A stretch of 12,908 nt of DNA from a candidate division GN15 bacterium. GTDB lineage: Bacteria; Zixibacteria; MSB-5A5; GN15; FEB-12. The notes beneath the pieces were generated by a model. That model searched no databases and was not told where the DNA came from. It saw nothing but the letters and a program-made list of their open reading frames with translations. Location of the stretch: positions 1 to 12,908 of the forward strand of contig WJKG01000221.1 of NCBI GenBank assembly GCA_014729205.1. Reading direction: 5' to 3'. Positions 12,854 to 12,908 of this stretch are shown piece by piece. The position numbers and the translations under genes were made by a program. The first letter of the stretch is position 1. Each line of letters starts with the position of its first letter.

Positions 12854-12908
12854 CCCGGCCTGTGATCCGTTGAAAAAATAGCGAAATTCATATTCATCCG
12901 CTTTCTTC

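Noticed and set aside
474..12895. TTCATATTCAT occurring at both ends of the window (474-484 and near 12887)
   Set aside because: It is an 11-base AT-rich match with no flanking similarity. The left copy is the start-codon region of the membrane gene, so it is most likely chance rather than terminal repeats.

Overview
The window reads as chromosomal DNA of an uncultured-type, diderm (Gram-negative) bacterium with moderately GC-rich, densely packed genes. It has a Kdo/lipopolysaccharide gene block, an LptC-like protein, a beta-barrel-like exported protein and several lipoproteins. The lysyl-tRNA synthetase motif 2 (GMDRLHNPEF) and the bacterial RRM protein would fit a phylum near the Bacteroidetes/FCB group, such as a Zixibacteria-like lineage. 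That placement is inference and only weakly supported. No rRNA, tRNA, CRISPR array, transposase or integrase was found.

Layout. At the left edge (1-484, minus strand) is the N-terminal part of a polytopic membrane protein that runs off the window. From 636 to 4844 (plus) lies a compact envelope block: a DUF4430-type lipoprotein, then kdsA, kdsC and kdsD (4-base overlaps), an LpxL/HtrB-like acyltransferase and an LptC-like protein. Together these make and dephosphorylate Kdo-8-phosphate, probably acylate a lipid A-type substrate, and probably help export LPS. lptA, lptB and kdsB are not present here. The block ends in a palindrome-rich spacer and a terminator (4847-4937) that overlaps the next promoter.

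From 4979 to 8381 (plus) is a second tight run: a membrane-anchored helix-hairpin-helix (ComEA-like) protein, a shortened PilM-like actin-fold protein and coaD, coupled by 1- and 4-base overlaps, then lysS after a short gap. The ComEA/PilM pair suggests a DNA-uptake or pilus-type envelope function riding with CoA synthesis and tRNA charging genes.

A small RRM RNA-binding protein (8581-8865) follows a 199-base leader that contains alternative pairings, and it has its own strong terminator. A predicted outer-membrane beta-barrel protein (8968-9546, minus) diverges from fumC (9759-11147, plus), with recognisable promoters in both directions. A Nudix hydrolase (ADP-ribose pyrophosphatase-like) and an MscS-family channel with a long charged C-terminal tail close the window.

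Most of the window is core metabolism and envelope biogenesis. I do not see a clear novel defence or mobile system. The points most worth a second look are the miniature PilM/ComEA pair, the attenuator-like leader of the RRM gene, the unusual KdsC motif, and the palindrome/repeat spacer behind lptC.
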